The position numbers and the translations under genes were made by a program. Below the pieces are notes generated by a model, which saw only the letters and a list, made by a program, of their open reading frames with translations, was not told where the DNA came from and made no database searches. 20,221 nt of DNA. Source: AG41 sp036522815 (GTDB taxonomy: Bacteria; Gemmatimonadota; Gemmatimonadetes; Gemmatimonadales; GWC2-71-9). Positions 1-6,865 of this stretch are shown one piece after another (the stretch's first letter is position 1; each line of letters begins with the position of its first letter). Location: NCBI GenBank assembly GCA_036522815.1, contig DATDFC010000141.1, forward strand, positions 1 to 20,221, in the 5' to 3' direction.

Positions 1-285
1 CAGCTGGCCCGCGGGGCCCGCGTCGTGGAGGTGCTGAAGCAGCCGCAGTTTGCGCCGATGCCCGTCGAGCAGCAGATCATGATCATCTTCGCCGTGACCA
101 ACGGCTTTCTCGACGACGTCGCCGTGGAGCATATCAAAGCCTGGGAGCAGGGCTTCCGGGACTTCATGGCCGCCCAGCACCGCGAGGTGGGTGAGGAGAT
201 CCGCGCGCGCAAGGTGTTGGGCGACGACCTCGCCGCCCGGCTGCGTGCCGCCATCGCCGAGTACAAGCAGATCGAGACTCACTAA
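1..285 (+). CDS. atpA: F1 ATP synthase subunit alpha, C-terminal end (partial)
   Basis: This is the last 94 codons of the alpha subunit of F1Fo ATP synthase; the start lies upstream of the window. Alpha alternates with beta in the alpha3beta3 catalytic head on the cytoplasmic face of the inner membrane. The visible part is the C-terminal helical domain. It opens with the conserved GARVVEVLKQPQ followed by PMPVEQQ, and ends in a helix rich in Ala, Arg and Glu. The frame is open from base 1. The TAA stop at 283-285 shares its last A with the ATG of atpG, so the two genes overlap by one base and are probably translationally coupled. Recognition is firm because of the motif and the gene order. 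Confidence 0.95.
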   Translation, partial: QLARGARVVEVLKQPQFAPMPVEQQIMIIFAVTNGFLDDVAVEHIKAWEQGFRDFMAAQHREVGEEIRARKVLGDDLAARLRAAIAEYKQIETH

Positions 286-1223
286 TGGCGCAGACCCGCG
301 AGCTGCGCCGGCGGATCAAGTCCGTCCAGAGCACCCGCAAGATCACCAAGACGATGGAGCTGGTGGCCACGTCCAAGCTCAAGCGGGCGCAGGACCGGGT
401 GATCGCGGCGCGGCCCTATGCCGCTGCCCTCGCCGAGGTGATCGCCGATCTGTACGCGCCGGAGCTGGCGGAGCGGTTTCCCCTGCTGCGCCAGCCCCGA
501 GTTCCGGGGACCCCCGGGCTTGCGCCCGGGGTCAGTAGGAAGGTTGCGCTGATCCTGATCACCGCCAACCGGGGCCTGTGCGGGGCGTTCAACGCCAATC
601 TGATCCGCGAAGCGCGGCGCCGCATCGAGCAGCTCGAGGCCGAGGGCGCCACCGTCGACCTGCACCTGATCGGCAAGAAGGGGATCACGTACTTCAAGTT
701 CACGAAGCGTGCGGTGGCATCGCAGCGCATCGACATCGGTGACAGGCCGACGGCGACCCAGGCCGCGGAGGTCGTCACACCGCTGATGGCGCAGTTCGAG
801 TCCGGCGCGGTGGACGCGGTGGACGTCGTGTTCTCGCAGTTCAAGAGCGCGGTGAGCACCCCGCCCACGACCCTCCGCATCCTGCCGATCGAACCTGGGA
901 AGGTTGGACGGTTGGAAGGAGAGCGATCCGGACGTTCCAACATTCCAACAGTCCAACGTTCCGCCTTTTACATTCTCAAGCCGTCTGCCGACGCGATCTT
1001 GGAGCAGCTGTTGCCCCTGTACGTGCGCAATCAGGTATACCGGGCGCTGGTGGAGACGGCGGCGGCGTTCCTGGGGGCGCAGCGCACCGCGATGAAGAAC
1101 GCGACCGACAACGCCGGCGACATGCTCGACCTGCTGCAACGCACCTACAACCGAGCGCGCCAGGCGCAGATCACGCAGGAGCTCGCCGAGATCGTGGGCG
1201 GAGCGGAAGCGCTGAAAGGCTAG
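285..1223 (+). CDS. atpG: F1 ATP synthase subunit gamma with two in-frame insertions
   Basis: Gamma is the central rotor shaft that turns inside alpha3beta3 and couples proton flow to ATP synthesis. The N-terminal coiled-coil helix reads RELRRRIKSVQSTRKITK, the Rossmann-like core has the conserved ANRGLCGAFN, and the C-terminal helix has KNATDNAGDM and ARQAQITQELAEIV. At 312 aa it is longer than usual (about 285-295 aa; the E. coli protein has 287). The excess is in two stretches that do not resemble the family: about residues 73-84 (VPGTPGLAPGVS) and 204-226 (around GKVGRLEGERSGRSN). Both are encoded by palindromic repeat DNA and both fall where gamma is variable in length, so the protein is probably still functional. 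It overlaps atpA by one base and is followed by a 78-bp palindromic spacer before atpD. Confidence 0.96.
   Translation: MAQTRELRRRIKSVQSTRKITKTMELVATSKLKRAQDRVIAARPYAAALAEVIADLYAPELAERFPLLRQPRVPGTPGLAPGVSRKVALILITANRGLCGAFNANLIREARRRIEQLEAEGATVDLHLIGKKGITYFKFTKRAVASQRIDIGDRPTATQAAEVVTPLMAQFESGAVDAVDVVFSQFKSAVSTPPTTLRILPIEPGKVGRLEGERSGRSNIPTVQRSAFYILKPSADAILEQLLPLYVRNQVYRALVETAAAFLGAQRTAMKNATDNAGDMLDLLQRTYNRARQAQITQELAEIVGGAEALKG
512..536. repeat. Palindromic element inside atpG, copy 1
   Basis: The core is an inverted repeat, CCCCGGGC then a 4-base TTGC loop then GCCCGGGG, followed by TCAGT. All 25 bases recur exactly, in opposite orientation, at 5525-5549. Here it is read in frame as part of the PGLAPGV stretch of the gamma subunit. 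It looks like a REP-like element that landed in a tolerant loop. Only two copies are visible in the window, so a genome-wide family is inferred. Confidence 0.8.
904..956. repeat. Imperfect inverted repeat inside atpG
   Basis: The left arm TTGGACGGTTGGAA (904-917) matches the reverse complement of the right arm TTCCAACAGTCCAA (943-956) at 13 of 14 positions, and the flanks contain further TTGGA/TTCCA words from about 902 to 962. It encodes residues of gamma that have no counterpart in typical family members. The repeated short words and lack of conservation suggest an inserted repeat that kept the reading frame. It differs in sequence from the GC-rich element at 512-536. Confidence 0.65.
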
Positions 1224-1301
1224 GGGCTTGGGGTTGGGGGCTAGGGACTCGGGACTCCGAGCCCCGAACCCCGAGCCCCGAGTCCCTCGAACGGGACTAC
1301 T
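1224..1301. repeat. Palindromic spacer between atpG and atpD
   Basis: The 78-bp gap is built of repeated words such as GGGACTCGGG, CCCCGAA and CCCCGAG. A perfect 10-bp stem pairs 1244-1253 (GGGACTCGGG) with 1277-1286 (CCCGAGTCCC). The flanking GGGGCTTGGGGTTGGGG at 1223-1239 could pair, with small bulges, with CCCCGAACCCCGAGCCCC at 1262-1279. No T-run follows, so it is not a normal intrinsic terminator. It may be a REP-like insertion or an RNA structure that sets atpD expression relative to atpG; only the structure is seen. Confidence 0.7.
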
Positions 1302-2759
1302 ATGGCGACGAAAAAGCACGAGAAGACGACGAAGTCCGCGGGCGCGTCGAATGTCGGCAAAGTCGTCCAAGTGATCGGGCCCGTGCTCGACGTGGAGTTC
1401 GAGCCGGAGCACCTCCCCGAGCTCTACAACGCGGTGGTGATCGATCATGCCGGCAACGGCGCGCCCGCGATCCGGCTGACCGCCGAGGTGCAGCAGCACA
1501 TCGGGCGCAACCAGGTGCGCGCCGTCGCGATGAGCTCGACCGACGGCGTGGTGCGCGGCATGGAGGTCGTCGATACCGGTCAGCCGATCACGGTACCCGT
1601 CGGCGAAGCCGCGCTGGGGCGGATCCTGAACGTGCTGGGCGAGCCGGTCGACGAAGGCGAGCCGATTCCGCCCACGGCGGAGCGGTGGCCCATCCACCGC
1701 GAGACGCCGAAGTTCGTCGACCTCGAGCCCAAGACCGAGGTATTCGAAACGGGGATCAAGGTGATCGACCTGATCGCCCCGTTCGTGAAGGGCGGCAAGA
1801 TCGGGCTGTTCGGGGGCGCGGGCGTGGGCAAGACGGTCATCATCCAGGAGCTGATTCACAACGTGGCCATGGGCCACGGGGGGCGATCGGTGTTCTGCGG
1901 TGTGGGCGAGCGCACCCGCGAGGGGAACGATCTCTATCTGGAGATGAAGGAGAGCGGCGTCCTCAAGTCGTGCGCGCTGATCTACGGCCAGATGAACGAG
2001 CCGCCGGGCGCGCGCCTGCGGGTCGGTCTCACCGGCCTCACCGTCGCCGAGTACTTCCGCGACGTCGAGGGCCAGGACGTGCTCGTCTTCATCGACAACA
2101 TCTTCCGGTTCACGCAGGCCGGGTCCGAGGTGTCGGCGCTGCTGGGCCGCATGCCGTCGGCGGTCGGCTACCAGCCCACGCTCGCCACCGAAATGGGCGA
2201 GCTGCAGGAGCGCATCACGTCGACCAAGAAGGGCTCCGTCACGTCGGTGCAGGCGATCTACGTCCCGGCCGACGATCTCACCGACCCGGCGCCGGCGACG
2301 GCGTTCTCGCATCTCGATGCGACGGTCGTCTTGTCGCGCCAGATCTTCGAGCTCGGCATCTACCCCGCCGTCGATCCGCTGGCGTCGTCGTCGCGCATTC
2401 TCGACGCGCAGTATCTGGGGGAGCGCCATTACAAGGTGGCCATCGAGGTGCAACGCATCCTGCAGCGCTACAAGGATCTCCAGGACATCATCGCGATCCT
2501 CGGCATGGACGAGCTGTCGGAAGAAGACAAGCAGCTCGTGGCGCGCGCGCGGCGGGTGCAGCGTTTTCTGTCGCAGCCGTTTTTCGTGGCGACCCAGTTC
2601 ACCGGGCTCGAGGGCAAGTATGTGAAGCTCGAGGACACGATCAGCTCGTTCGAGCGGGTGGTGGCGGGCGAATTCGACCACCTGCCGGAGCAGGCGTTCT
2701 ACATGGTGGCCGGAATCGACGAGGCGCTCGAGCAGGCCAAACGTCTGGCCAGCGCCTGA
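1302..2759 (+). CDS. atpD: F1 ATP synthase subunit beta
   Basis: Beta carries the catalytic nucleotide site of F1. The Walker A motif GGAGVGKT spans residues 171-178 (K177 binds phosphate). The GER motif follows at 202-204, with E203 the catalytic glutamate and R204 next to it. The Walker B aspartate is D265 in VLVFIDNIFRF. The alpha/beta family signature PAVDPLASSS is also present. The N-terminal barrel starts at GKVVQVIGPVLDVEF, preceded by a Lys- and Thr-rich extension of about 18 residues, which together with a normal body gives 485 aa. ATG at 1302 was chosen as the first in-frame ATG after the palindromic spacer; the ribosome-binding sequence is weak. The stop abuts the start of atpC. 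Confidence 0.98.
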   Translation: MATKKHEKTTKSAGASNVGKVVQVIGPVLDVEFEPEHLPELYNAVVIDHAGNGAPAIRLTAEVQQHIGRNQVRAVAMSSTDGVVRGMEVVDTGQPITVPVGEAALGRILNVLGEPVDEGEPIPPTAERWPIHRETPKFVDLEPKTEVFETGIKVIDLIAPFVKGGKIGLFGGAGVGKTVIIQELIHNVAMGHGGRSVFCGVGERTREGNDLYLEMKESGVLKSCALIYGQMNEPPGARLRVGLTGLTVAEYFRDVEGQDVLVFIDNIFRFTQAGSEVSALLGRMPSAVGYQPTLATEMGELQERITSTKKGSVTSVQAIYVPADDLTDPAPATAFSHLDATVVLSRQIFELGIYPAVDPLASSSRILDAQYLGERHYKVAIEVQRILQRYKDLQDIIAILGMDELSEEDKQLVARARRVQRFLSQPFFVATQFTGLEGKYVKLEDTISSFERVVAGEFDHLPEQAFYMVAGIDEALEQAKRLASA

Positions 2760-2762
2760 GTG

Positions 2763-3011
2763 ATGCACGTCACAGTCGTTTCCCCCGAGCGGGCGGTATT
2801 CGATGGTGCCGCCGACGCGGTGGTGGCGCCGGCGTTCGACGGCCAGGTCGGTATCCTCCCGCGCCACGCGCCGTTTCTGACGCTGCTCGGTGCCGGTGTG
2901 TTGCAGGTGCGGCAGGGGGGGGCGTCGAGCCGATTCCAGCTGGCCGGCGGCTTTCTGCAGGTCGTGGGTGATGCGGTGCGGGTGGTGGCCGATCGAGTCG
3001 AAGCGGCCTGA
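2763..3011 (+). CDS. atpC: F1 ATP synthase subunit epsilon, short form without helical domain
   Basis: Epsilon sits at the foot of the gamma shaft and helps couple F1 to the c-ring. The protein has 82 residues and begins MHVTVVSPERAVFDG; it continues with the family pattern GQVGILPRHAPFLTLLGAGV and GGFLQV. That is the N-terminal beta-sandwich domain only. The C-terminal two-helix domain, which inhibits ATP hydrolysis in many bacteria and makes the usual length about 130-140 aa, is absent: the TGA comes directly after RVVADRVEAA. Short epsilons are known in some other phyla, for example green sulfur bacteria, so this need not be a broken gene. A GTG at 2760 is a possible start one codon earlier. 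It follows atpD with no gap. Confidence 0.93.
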   Translation: MHVTVVSPERAVFDGAADAVVAPAFDGQVGILPRHAPFLTLLGAGVLQVRQGGASSRFQLAGGFLQVVGDAVRVVADRVEAA

Positions 3012-3060
3012 CGGGTCCGCGCATCGCTTCTCTTCATCACAGGCAAAGGGAGGCTGGCAC

Positions 3061-3588
3061 ATGCGGAAGTGCATCGGCAGCGCGCTGCTCCTCGTGGTCC
3101 TAGCGACGTTCCCAGCTCTCGGCGCGGCCCAGCGGCGCGCAGCCGCACGGCCCGCGCCTCGGTCATCGGAACACCCGTCCTTCGGGCTGCAACTCGATTG
3201 GGGCAACGATCCCAACTTCGGGATCGGTGGGCGAGGTGTGTTCCCGTTGGGCTCCCTGGTGCCCGGAACACCACTCGACGGCATCGTGTCGTTCGACTAC
3301 TTCTTTCCCGGCAACAGCGTGCACTATTGGGAAATCAACGGCAACGTCGTCTACCGTTTCCGCATGCCGCGTGCCTCGTCGGTTGGTCCCTACGCCGGTG
3401 CGGGCTTGAACATTGCTCACGCATCCGTCTCGGGCGTGAGCGGCTCTGGGGCCACCGAGGCGGGGCTCAACCTGCTGGGCGGTACGACGTTCAAGGTAAA
3501 GCGCTCGAACCTCATCCCGTTCGTGGAGGGTCGCGGAGAGCTCGGCGGTGGGAAGACGTTCATTCTCACCGGAGGCGTTCGGTTCTAG
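3061..3588 (+). CDS. Secreted beta-rich protein, probable outer-membrane barrel
   Basis: No specific family is recognised. The 175-aa product has a signal peptide (MRKCIGSALLLVVLATFPALGAAQ region, cleavage probably after A23). A basic linker follows, then alternating hydrophobic/polar strands rich in Gly and aromatic residues: FGLQLDWGND, IVSFDYFFPG, YWEINGNVVYRF, VGPYAGAGLNIAHA, NLIPFVEGRGEL. It ends in GGVRF with a terminal Phe, a typical signal for Bam-assembled barrels, and its length suits an eight-stranded barrel. ATG 3061 follows AAAGGGAGG at 3045-3053, which decides the start. It lies 49 bp after atpC with no terminator between, so read-through from the atp operon is possible. Confidence 0.8.
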   Translation: MRKCIGSALLLVVLATFPALGAAQRRAAARPAPRSSEHPSFGLQLDWGNDPNFGIGGRGVFPLGSLVPGTPLDGIVSFDYFFPGNSVHYWEINGNVVYRFRMPRASSVGPYAGAGLNIAHASVSGVSGSGATEAGLNLLGGTTFKVKRSNLIPFVEGRGELGGGKTFILTGGVRF

Positions 3589-3613
3589 GTTTTCGCGACG
3601 GGTCACACGGCTC

Positions 3614-3634
3614 GCCCGCCGCTCGCGGGCGGGC
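3614..3634 (+). terminator. Weak hairpin after the first barrel gene
   Basis: GCCCGCC (3614-3620) pairs perfectly with GGCGGGC (3628-3634) across a 7-base loop, 26 bp after the stop at 3588. Only a short GTTT follows several bases later, so termination is uncertain. Confidence 0.4.
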
Positions 3635-3715
3635 CGTCGCGTTTGGGGTTGCGGAACGATGGGCCGCTGCCTGGGTACCCTGTCTCACGCTCTCTTCATT
3701 TGAGGCAAGGAAGCC

Positions 3716-4333
3716 ATGGGACGTGAGGCGGCGTTGCTGGTGGTGGCGGCCGTGGCAGGAATGGCGCCGGTCGCCCGGGCGCAGGCGACGGGCATGCCGT
3801 CGTTCAACGCGCCCTATCGGGCGTTTCAACGCTCGGAGCTGGGGGCCGTGTTCAGCTTTCCCGACGGCGGCGGCACGGGATTCGAAGGCGCGTACCGCTA
3901 CGCCAGCGGCACGCTCGACGTCGGGCTGCGCGGAGGCATTTTCGATCCTCCCGGCGCGGGCAAGGCCGTGCTGCTCGTGGGCGTCGAGGCGCGCGAGCGC
4001 GTGATCACGCACACGGTCGACTTCCCGCTCGACGGTGCGCTGGTGTTCGGCGCGGGGGCGGGGCTCGTGAGCGGCGGCTCGACGCTGTTCGTTCCGGTGG
4101 GCCTGTCGCTTGGCCGCCGCGTCGATCCGCGCGGATCGACAGTCAGCATCGTGCCCTACGTGCAGCCTACCGTCGGGTTCGTCGCGGGCAGCAGCCGCAG
4201 CTCCGCCCTGGAATTCGGTTTCGGCGTGGGCGCCGACTTCCGGCTGTCCCGGGTGCTCGACGCACGCGTCTCGGGCGGCCTGGGCGATCACCCGTTCACC
4301 GGTGTGTCGATCGCGGCGGTGTGGGTGCATTAA
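3716..4333 (+). CDS. Secreted beta-rich protein, probable outer-membrane barrel (copy A)
   Basis: The 205-aa product has a short signal peptide (REAALLVVAAVAGMAPVARA, cleavage probably before QATG). The mature part begins QATGMPSFNAPYRAF. Repeated beta strands with Gly and aromatic residues follow, such as SELGAVFSFPDGGG, GTLDVGLRGGIF, DGALVFGAGAGLV, VPYVQPTVGFVAG and ALEFGFGVGADFRL, ending IAAVWVH. This fits a small outer-membrane barrel; no function can be assigned. Its mature N-terminus resembles that of the next gene (GMP, then Phe or Trp, then NAP or NSP), so the two look like a diverged tandem pair. An AAGGAAG run lies just before ATG 3716. The gap to the next gene is 49 bp with no terminator. 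Confidence 0.78.
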   Translation: MGREAALLVVAAVAGMAPVARAQATGMPSFNAPYRAFQRSELGAVFSFPDGGGTGFEGAYRYASGTLDVGLRGGIFDPPGAGKAVLLVGVEARERVITHTVDFPLDGALVFGAGAGLVSGGSTLFVPVGLSLGRRVDPRGSTVSIVPYVQPTVGFVAGSSRSSALEFGFGVGADFRLSRVLDARVSGGLGDHPFTGVSIAAVWVH

Positions 4334-4382
4334 AGCAGGTCATGGAGGTCGGTGGAGGTTGCTCCTTCTTGAGAGGTCACTT

Positions 4383-5069
4383 ATGAAGCGCATGCTGTCC
4401 ATCATGAGTACGGTGATGGGTCTTGCAACGCCGGCCGCGGCGCAATGGCTCGGCATGCCGGCGTGGAACAGTCCCAAAGGGGGCACCGGCGTGACGTTCT
4501 ACGGCGACTACGGTGCGCCTAACGACAGCGCGGGGAAGGGCCACGCGTTCGGCGGCCGCGCCGCGCTGGGGATCGGGACCATTACGCTGACCGCCGGCGT
4601 CGCCTCATGGAAACCCGAGGGCCAGAACGCCCGGGCGACCACGTACGGCGGCACCGCGGCCTTCCGCCTCATCGGCGGCAGCTTGATCCCTCTCTCGGTC
4701 AGCCTGCAGCTGGGCGCGGGGCACAACGCCATGGGTACGTCGGGCGCCGACACCGTGCCGGCGTCGACCACGGTGTTGGGTGCGGTCGGTGTCAGCGTGC
4801 CGCTGCCGACGCCGGGGATCAGCATCGAGCCCTACGTCTCGCCGAGTATCCGGTACCACAAGTACTCGGACCTTCCGGCGGGCAGTAAGGACCACCAGAC
4901 GCACTTCGGCTGGGTAATCGGGGGCAACTTCAGCTTCGGGCTCGTGGGGATCCACGTCGCCTACGATTCGGAGAAGTTCGACAGCGGCACGCCGGGCGTT
5001 CTCAGCGGCACGCATGGCGTGCTCGGCGTCGGGGCCGATGTGGGACTGCGGCTGCCGATGGGCTTGTAA
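4383..5069 (+). CDS. Secreted beta-rich protein, probable outer-membrane barrel (copy B)
   Basis: The 228-aa product starts at ATG 4383 after GAGAGG at 4371-4376. It has a signal peptide ending ATPAAA, cleaved before QWLGMPAW. The mature protein has alternating strands (GVTFYGDYGAP, HAFGGRAALGIGTITL, IPLSVSLQLGAGHNA, SIEPYVSPSIRYHKY, HFGWVIGGNFSFGL, GADVGLRLPMGL), consistent with a 10-12-stranded outer-membrane barrel. The mature N-terminus GMPAWNSP parallels GMPSFNAP in the preceding gene, and both carry an IEPYV/VPYVQP-type strand, so they probably arose by duplication. It is probably co-transcribed with copy A and followed by a strong hairpin at 5106-5131. Function unknown. Confidence 0.8.
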   Translation: MKRMLSIMSTVMGLATPAAAQWLGMPAWNSPKGGTGVTFYGDYGAPNDSAGKGHAFGGRAALGIGTITLTAGVASWKPEGQNARATTYGGTAAFRLIGGSLIPLSVSLQLGAGHNAMGTSGADTVPASTTVLGAVGVSVPLPTPGISIEPYVSPSIRYHKYSDLPAGSKDHQTHFGWVIGGNFSFGLVGIHVAYDSEKFDSGTPGVLSGTHGVLGVGADVGLRLPMGL

Positions 5070-5105
5070 GCCCTGTTCACAAGAGTACTTGAAGCCGCTA
5101 CCTTT

Positions 5106-5139
5106 GGGGCGCGCCACACCCGGCGCGCCCCGTCTGTTT
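5106..5139 (+). terminator. Probable terminator after the barrel pair
   Basis: A perfect 10-bp stem, GGGGCGCGCC (5106-5115) with GGCGCGCCCC (5122-5131), encloses a 6-base loop and is followed by GTCTGTTT. The T-run is imperfect. The hairpin sits between the stop at 5069 and the ribosome-binding site of the next gene at 5142. Confidence 0.7.
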
Positions 5140-5150
5140 CCAGGAGCCGT

Positions 5151-5522
5151 GTGAATCGCAGATTTGCCACGCGGGCGTCTGTCGTGCTGCTGCTGGCCCT
5201 CGCGCCAGCCGGATGCGCGCTCACGCTCGACGCGACCCACCTCGGCGTGCCGGTCTCGCTGGCGAGCTCGGCGCAGGGGCCGGATTCCGGTACCGCCTTC
5301 AGCGTGACCAAGCACTCCATCTACCTGTTGGTCGGGCTCGTCCCGGTCTCGCAACCGAATCTCGAGGACGTGCTGGCCGGCCAGGTGGGAACGGGGGCGC
5401 GCATCGCCAATCTGCGCGTCAAGGTGCGGAGCCGCTGGAGCGATCTGCTCGTCACCGGCCTGACCCTCGGGCTGGTGGTGCCGCGCTCGGTGACATTCGA
5501 AGGGGTCGTCGCTGGGAAATGA
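5151..5522 (+). CDS. Small lipoprotein, possibly Bor-like
   Basis: The 123-aa product begins at GTG 5151, four bases after AGGAG (5142-5146). The signal peptide VVLLLALAPAGC places the lipidated Cys at residue 22, although Pro at -3 is atypical for a lipobox. The mature part has KHSIYLLVGLVPV, then GTGARIANLRVKV, then LLVTGLTLGLVVPRSVTFEG. This order (a histidine-led hydrophobic strand, a central polar segment and a TLG-V-P-R-VTFEG ending) recalls the Bor/Iss lipoprotein family of lambdoid phages and its bacterial relatives. The similarity is by pattern only, and a stand-alone lipoprotein of unknown role is the safer reading. A strong hairpin lies before it and a palindromic repeat directly after it. 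Confidence 0.72.
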   Translation: MNRRFATRASVVLLLALAPAGCALTLDATHLGVPVSLASSAQGPDSGTAFSVTKHSIYLLVGLVPVSQPNLEDVLAGQVGTGARIANLRVKVRSRWSDLLVTGLTLGLVVPRSVTFEGVVAGK

Positions 5523-5524
5523 TG

Positions 5525-5549
5525 ACTGACCCCGGGCGCAAGCCCGGGG
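5525..5549. repeat. Palindromic element at convergent gene junction, copy 2
   Basis: All 25 bases are the exact reverse complement of 512-536 in atpG: GCCCGGGG and CCCCGGGC arms with a 4-base loop. This copy begins 3 bp after the lipoprotein stop and ends 11 bp before the end of the convergent waaA, so it may also act as a two-way hairpin. This is the usual position of REP-like elements. Confidence 0.8.
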
Positions 5550-5560
5550 ATTCGCCAAGC

Positions 5561-6865
5561 CTAGCCCTTCACCAGCCTCTTGACCAGTTCCGTCGTCCGC
5601 TCCGCCGCCCCGCGTCCCTCGCGCACCAGCTTCTTCCCGGCGTCCCCCGCCTTCCGTCTTGTTGCGGGGTCGTGATGCCACACGAGCCACTGCGAGTGGA
5701 GCGCCTGTCGCCCGTCGCTCGCGAGCGCGATCGCGCCGCCCCGCTCGAGCAGCAGCGTCGCATCCCGGCTCATCTGCCAGTGCGGGCCCACGGCCACGGG
5801 AACGCCGAACACCGCCGGCTCGAGCACCGAGTGCAGGCCCGCCCGGTGGAACCCGCCCCCCACGAACGCCACGTCCGCGAGCGCGTACAGGTCGGCGAGG
5901 ATGCCCACGCGATCCACCACGATCACCGGAGCGGCGGAGGTGTGCTCCACTTGCGAGAGCCGCACCGGTCGCGGCAGCCCCAGTTTCGCGGCGAGCTGCG
6001 TGATGCCCGCCAGGTGGTCCGGATTGGGCTCGTGCGGGGCGAGCACGAGCCGCGCGCTCGGCACCTGCGCCACCAAATCAACGAATGCGGGGAGGACGAC
6101 GGCTTCGTCACTCGGCCAGGTGGACCCCGCGACAATCGTGAACGTGCCGGCCGGTGCGATGGCGAGGCGCGCGAACGGGTCGCGCGTGCGGTCGAAGCGC
6201 TCGGCCCGCTCGGCCACGCTGTCGTAGCGCGTGTCCCCCGTGACCTCGAGCGCGCTGCGGCGCGCCCCCAGCTGCTCCAGGCGGCGCCCGTCCTCTTCGC
6301 TGATCGTGCCGATGCGGTCGAGCGCCCGGTACGCGGGCTCCGCCCAGCCGCGCGTGGGCCAGCGCAGCCGCGAGCTGGTCGGCGCCACGGTGGCGGAGAT
6401 GAGGCCCAGCTTCACGCCGCGGCGCGCCGCCGCGAGCGTGAGCTCGGGCCACACGTCGAGCTTCGAGAACACGAGCGCGGTGGGCTGGAGCGACTCGAGC
6501 ACGGCCGCCACGTCGACGGGGCGGTCGAGCGGGAGATAGTCCGCCACGTCCGCCGGCAGCGTCCGCGCCAGCCGCTCCGCCGACGGGGAGAAGAACGTGT
6601 AGGCGAGCTGCCAGCCGGGCGCTTCGGCGCGCAGCGCCTCGAGCACCGGCTTCGCCTGCAGGCCCTCGCCCACCGAGGCGGCGTGCACCCACACGAGCGG
6701 ACGTGCGGCGTCACGCTCGCGCTTGGCCCACGCGGCGAGCCGCTGGGTGACGCCGCGGCGCGCGTCCAGCCCGCGGGCGAGCTTCTTGTCGAAGCGGGCG
6801 GCGAAGGGCAGGGCCCGGTGCGCCAGCGCCAGCCCCAGCCGGTACATAAAGGAAGGGCGCGCCAT
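5561..6865 (-). CDS. waaA: 3-deoxy-D-manno-octulosonic acid (Kdo) transferase
   Basis: This enzyme (KdtA) transfers Kdo from CMP-Kdo to lipid A at the inner face of the inner membrane, the first step of LPS core assembly. The product has 434 aa, the usual length. It has a hydrophobic N-terminus (MYRLGLALAHRALPFAARF). The GT-B N-domain carries WVHAASVGE with H61 and the presumed catalytic base E67, then LVFSKLDVWPEL and VTGDTRYD. The C-domain has VAGSTWPSDE, VLAPHEPNPDHL and GGGFHRAGLHSVLEPAVFGVPVAVGPHWQ-type motifs. ATG at 6865 was chosen because it begins the conserved protein and overlaps the upstream dsbA-like stop as TGATG; the frame stays open further upstream but encodes no recognisable protein. 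Its presence shows a Gram-negative envelope with Kdo-containing LPS. Confidence 0.95.
   Translation of the reverse strand: MARPSFMYRLGLALAHRALPFAARFDKKLARGLDARRGVTQRLAAWAKRERDAARPLVWVHAASVGEGLQAKPVLEALRAEAPGWQLAYTFFSPSAERLARTLPADVADYLPLDRPVDVAAVLESLQPTALVFSKLDVWPELTLAAARRGVKLGLISATVAPTSSRLRWPTRGWAEPAYRALDRIGTISEEDGRRLEQLGARRSALEVTGDTRYDSVAERAERFDRTRDPFARLAIAPAGTFTIVAGSTWPSDEAVVLPAFVDLVAQVPSARLVLAPHEPNPDHLAGITQLAAKLGLPRPVRLSQVEHTSAAPVIVVDRVGILADLYALADVAFVGGGFHRAGLHSVLEPAVFGVPVAVGPHWQMSRDATLLLERGGAIALASDGRQALHSQWLVWHHDPATRRKAGDAGKKLVREGRGAAERTTELVKRLVKG

Noticed and set aside
282..3284. A 1000-codon open frame on the minus strand across the ATP synthase genes
   Set aside because: It is antisense to atpG, atpD and atpC, and its translation is low-complexity Arg/His/Leu-rich text with no domain; high GC keeps the shadow frame open.
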